Assembly (NCBI GenBank): GCA_017547995.1
Contig: JAFYNW010000357.1
Location: 1 to 8,158 of the forward strand
Direction of reading: 5' to 3'
Length of the DNA stretch: 8,158 bases
DNA from: Clostridia bacterium
GTDB taxonomy: Bacteria > Bacillota > Clostridia > Oscillospirales > Butyricicoccaceae
Shown: positions 6,438 through 8,158 of the stretch, piece after piece
Numbering within the stretch: the first letter of the stretch is position 1
Layout: each line of letters begins with the position of its first letter
The notes under the pieces: generated by a model
The model's input: the letters and a program-made list of their open reading frames with translations, nothing else
Database searches by the model: none
Told to the model about the DNA's origin: nothing
Program-made: the position numbers and the translations under genes

Positions 6438-7253
6438 ATGAAACAGATTCTTTTTCCGGTTATAGCACTTGGCGGTCTCGGTGCGATTTTCGCATTGCTT
6501 CTCGCTTTTGCTTCCAAGTTCTTTGCGGTTGAACGCGATGAAAGACTTCCTCTTATCGAAGAAGTTCTCCCTGGCGCTAACTGCGGCGGCTGCGGCTTCG
6601 CAGGCTGTTCCGCTTGTGCAAACGCTATCATCGAAGGCAACGCTCCTGTAAATGCTTGTCCTGTCGGCGGCAACGAATGTGCAAAGAAGATTGCTTCCAT
6701 CATGGGCGTTGAAGCAAGTGATGAAGCCAAGAAGGTTGCACACGTAATGTGCTCCGGCGGTAACGCAAACGCAAAGAAGAAGTTCGCATACGATGGTATC
6801 AAGGATTGTATCGCTGCATCCAAGGTGCAGGGCGGTCCTCTCGAATGTTCCTACGGCTGTCTCGGCCTCGGCACTTGTAAGTCTGTTTGCCCTTACGATG
6901 CTATCGAAATCGTCGACGGCGTTGCAAAGGTTATGTCTGATAAGTGTAAGGCTTGCGGCAAGTGTGTTGCTGCTTGTCCAAAGGGCATCATCAACATCGT
7001 TTCCTACGATCAGGACGTATTCGTAAGCTGCAGCAACCATAACAAGGGCGCTGAGCTCCGTTCTATGTGTAATATCGGCTGCATCGGTTGTTCTCTTTGC
7101 GTAAAGAACTGCGAACACGATGCTATCCATATTGATAACTTCCTCGCTCGTATCGACTACGATAAGTGTACAAACTGCGGCAAGTGCGCAACAGTCTGCC
7201 CACGTAAGCTCATCTCCAACCAGAGTGAAATCGTCAGCGTACAGCCTGAATAA
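6438..7253 (+). CDS. rnfB: RnfB, ferredoxin-accepting polyferredoxin subunit
   Basis: RnfB is the cytoplasmic-facing entry point for electrons from reduced ferredoxin. The 271-aa protein starts with a membrane helix (about 4-28). A 4Fe-4S domain follows with Cys49, 52, 57 and 74 (NCGGCGFAGC...CP). Four further cluster motifs can be read: Cys137/141/147/151, Cys170/173/176/180, Cys215/218/221/225 and Cys244/247/250/254. That gives five predicted [4Fe-4S] clusters, more than the three of the roughly 190-aa enterobacterial RsxB. This fits the longer clostridial form that uses ferredoxin as donor. The start is supported by AAGGGGG at 6424-6430. It is the last gene of the operon and is followed by a strong terminator 14 bases after its stop. 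Confidence 0.96.
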   Translation: MKQILFPVIALGGLGAIFALLLAFASKFFAVERDERLPLIEEVLPGANCGGCGFAGCSACANAIIEGNAPVNACPVGGNECAKKIASIMGVEASDEAKKVAHVMCSGGNANAKKKFAYDGIKDCIAASKVQGGPLECSYGCLGLGTCKSVCPYDAIEIVDGVAKVMSDKCKACGKCVAACPKGIINIVSYDQDVFVSCSNHNKGAELRSMCNIGCIGCSLCVKNCEHDAIHIDNFLARIDYDKCTNCGKCATVCPRKLISNQSEIVSVQPE

Positions 7254-7266
7254 TCAAAACAAAATC

Positions 7267-7297
7267 AACGGCATCCGTAAGGGTGCCGTTTTTGTTT
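7267..7297 (+). terminator. Intrinsic terminator of the rnf operon
   Basis: The 10-bp stem pairs AACGGCATCC (7267-7276) with GGGTGCCGTT (7281-7290), including one G-U pair, and is capped by the GTAA loop, a stable GNRA tetraloop. It is followed by TTTGTTT. It lies 14 bases after the rnfB stop codon, as expected for the end of the operon. Confidence 0.92.
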
Positions 7298-7323
7298 GCA
7301 TTACTCTGCGTTGTGCACAATCA

Positions 7324-7397
7324 CGTAGGGGACGGCGCCCTCGACGTCCCGTTTATGTAGGGGGCAAAGCTGACGTATGAGGTGCAGGACGTAGTCC
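7324..7397. repeat. GC-rich intergenic repeat, copy 2 (GTAGGGG family)
   Basis: GTAGGGG occurs at 7325-7331 and again at 7357-7363, a 32-bp period. GGGACG (7329-7334) pairs with CGTCCC (7345-7350) around a GC-rich loop, and a small GGAC-GTA-GTCC palindrome lies at 7387-7397. The base composition is far more GC-rich than the surrounding intergenic DNA. The same GTAGGG-GAC and CGTCCC elements appear in inverted orientation at 14-45. The block sits between the rnf terminator and the promoter of the next gene. No reading frame fits it. The arms have decayed, so this looks like an old copy of a dispersed palindromic element. Confidence 0.5.
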
Positions 7398-7469
7398 GTT
7401 TATTTAATCCGCATATTTCAAATTTCCATCACATTTTTACAAAAAAGACTATATTTTTTGATTTAACTA

Positions 7470-7478
7470 TGCTATAAT
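7470..7478 (+). promoter_or_regulatory. Extended -10 promoter for the downstream gene
   Basis: TGC directly precedes a perfect TATAAT (7473-7478), forming an extended -10 element. No convincing -35 lies 17 bp upstream, since the nearest TTGATT (7458-7463) is only 9 bp away, but extended -10 promoters can work without one. The predicted leader is about 55 nt, ending in a strong CAGGAGGT site before the GTG at 7539. Confidence 0.5.
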
Positions 7479-7538
7479 TTTTATATACGCACAGTAATAA
7501 TCGTAAAATATATCATTATAATTTATCAGGAGGTCACC

Positions 7539-8158
7539 GTGAGAAGAGGTGTAGGCAGTTATCGCAGAAGAAACAGACGACGTACAGTAATCACAGCAAT
7601 TCTTTTTGTGCTGTGTCTTGTTTTCGTGCTCGGCTATATTGCTTATGAAAATCTCGTTTTCACAGCCGACGGAGTCCAGCTTTCCTTCTTTGAATCGCTC
7701 TTCAATAAGGAAGAAAAGCAGGAGGAAAATACTCCTGTCGAAGCGCCGACAATAACAACCGAAGCCCCTGAAAAGACAACTCAGGCCACTCAGCCGACAG
7801 AAGCGCCAAAGCCTGTCCTTCCTGCAATGGCGGCAAAATGGGTGACTCTCGATAACCTCAGGAGCGAAAGCTACGTCAATTCACTCGTCACAGATGGTGT
7901 AAAGCAGGTGCTTTTCACAGTCAAGGACAAGGACGGCATCTTCCATTTTCCTGCCGATAACGATATCATCAACGGCAAAAACGTGGTGGCAAATGATGCT
8001 GAAATGATAGCGAATAGTATTAAAATGCTTAAAGATAACGATGTGTATATAATTTGTGGCCTTTCTGCCCTCCGTGACAACGTAATGCCACGTGCTCACA
8101 GAAACGAAGCTGTCACAACAAACGGCGAAACTCTCTGGCTCGATAAGGACAGCCATAC
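7539..8158 (+). CDS. Membrane-anchored putative glycoside hydrolase (DUF4015-like), 3'-truncated by the window
   Basis: The frame is open from GTG 7539 to the window edge (206 codons), and AGGAGGT at 7528-7534 lies 4 nt upstream, supporting the GTG start. The protein has an Arg-rich N-terminus (residues 2-15), then one hydrophobic helix (about 16-36), which predicts a cytoplasm-in anchor or uncleaved signal. A Glu-, Thr- and Pro-rich low-complexity linker follows (about 57-95). The globular part begins near 100 with GVKQVLFTVKDKDGIFHF (120-137), then a NDVYIICGLSALRDNVMP segment (167-184) and NGETLWLDKD (195-204). This order resembles the start of the putative glycosyl hydrolase domain DUF4015, a TIM-barrel-like fold: a strand ending in a K-D-x-D-G turn, then a 'conduct a search for a path' strand with R-D, then a G-x-x-W-x-D loop. 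The catalytic region lies beyond the window. The localisation is well supported; the family call is from remembered pattern, and a different surface-exposed TIM-barrel protein is possible. Confidence 0.6.
   Translation, partial: MRRGVGSYRRRNRRRTVITAILFVLCLVFVLGYIAYENLVFTADGVQLSFFESLFNKEEKQEENTPVEAPTITTEAPEKTTQATQPTEAPKPVLPAMAAKWVTLDNLRSESYVNSLVTDGVKQVLFTVKDKDGIFHFPADNDIINGKNVVANDAEMIANSIKMLKDNDVYIICGLSALRDNVMPRAHRNEAVTTNGETLWLDKDSH

Noticed and set aside
7311..7320. TTGTGCACAA palindrome after the rnf terminator, resembling fused Rex half-sites
   Set aside because: Rex sites need an 18-bp arrangement with a central spacer between half-sites. This 10-bp palindrome has none and is not placed in a promoter, so it is probably chance.

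Overview
The window is chromosomal DNA from a low- to mid-GC anaerobic Firmicute, most likely a Clostridia member (Oscillospirales/Ruminococcaceae-like). This rests on the rnfCDGEAB gene order, strong GGAGG-type ribosome binding sites, clostridial-style polyferredoxin RnfB, a split two-subunit transketolase and GTAGGGG-type intergenic repeats. The taxon is inferred from these features; no marker gene is present to prove it.

Layout: (1) Positions 1-90 hold a GC-rich palindromic repeat and a bidirectional intrinsic terminator. (2) Positions 102-1911, minus strand, hold a two-gene operon for the C-terminal and N-terminal halves of a transketolase-type TPP enzyme, with its own promoter near 1948-1976. 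(3) Positions 1912-2348 are a 437-bp divergent intergenic region. It contains the transketolase promoter, a featureless AT-rich stretch, a good sigma-A-type promoter facing right, a perfect 11-bp-arm palindrome, and an 18-bp site that closely matches the clostridial Rex (NADH/NAD+ sensor) operator. (4) Positions 2349-7253, plus strand, hold the complete rnfCDGEAB operon for the ion-translocating ferredoxin:NAD+ oxidoreductase, with tight or overlapping junctions and a strong terminator at 7267-7297. (5) Positions 7298-7538 carry a second copy of the degenerate repeat family and a promoter. (6) From 7539 to the window end is the 5' part of a GTG-started gene for a membrane-anchored, Thr/Pro-linker protein, probably a DUF4015-like putative glycoside hydrolase.

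The six Rnf subunits form one membrane complex. RnfB takes electrons from reduced ferredoxin. They pass through the RnfA/RnfE pair and the covalent-flavin subunits RnfG and RnfD to RnfC, which reduces NAD+ while Na+ or H+ is exported. A Rex operator upstream of rnfC would tie expression to the NADH/NAD+ ratio, which fits the product of the complex. The transketolase halves act in cytosolic carbon metabolism and are regulated separately.

I do not see a clearly new biological system. The points most worth checking are the Rex-like site and palindrome in the rnf leader, the non-canonical flavinylation motif of RnfG, the Asp-to-Asn change at a known transketolase specificity position, and the dispersed repeat found just outside both operon terminators.
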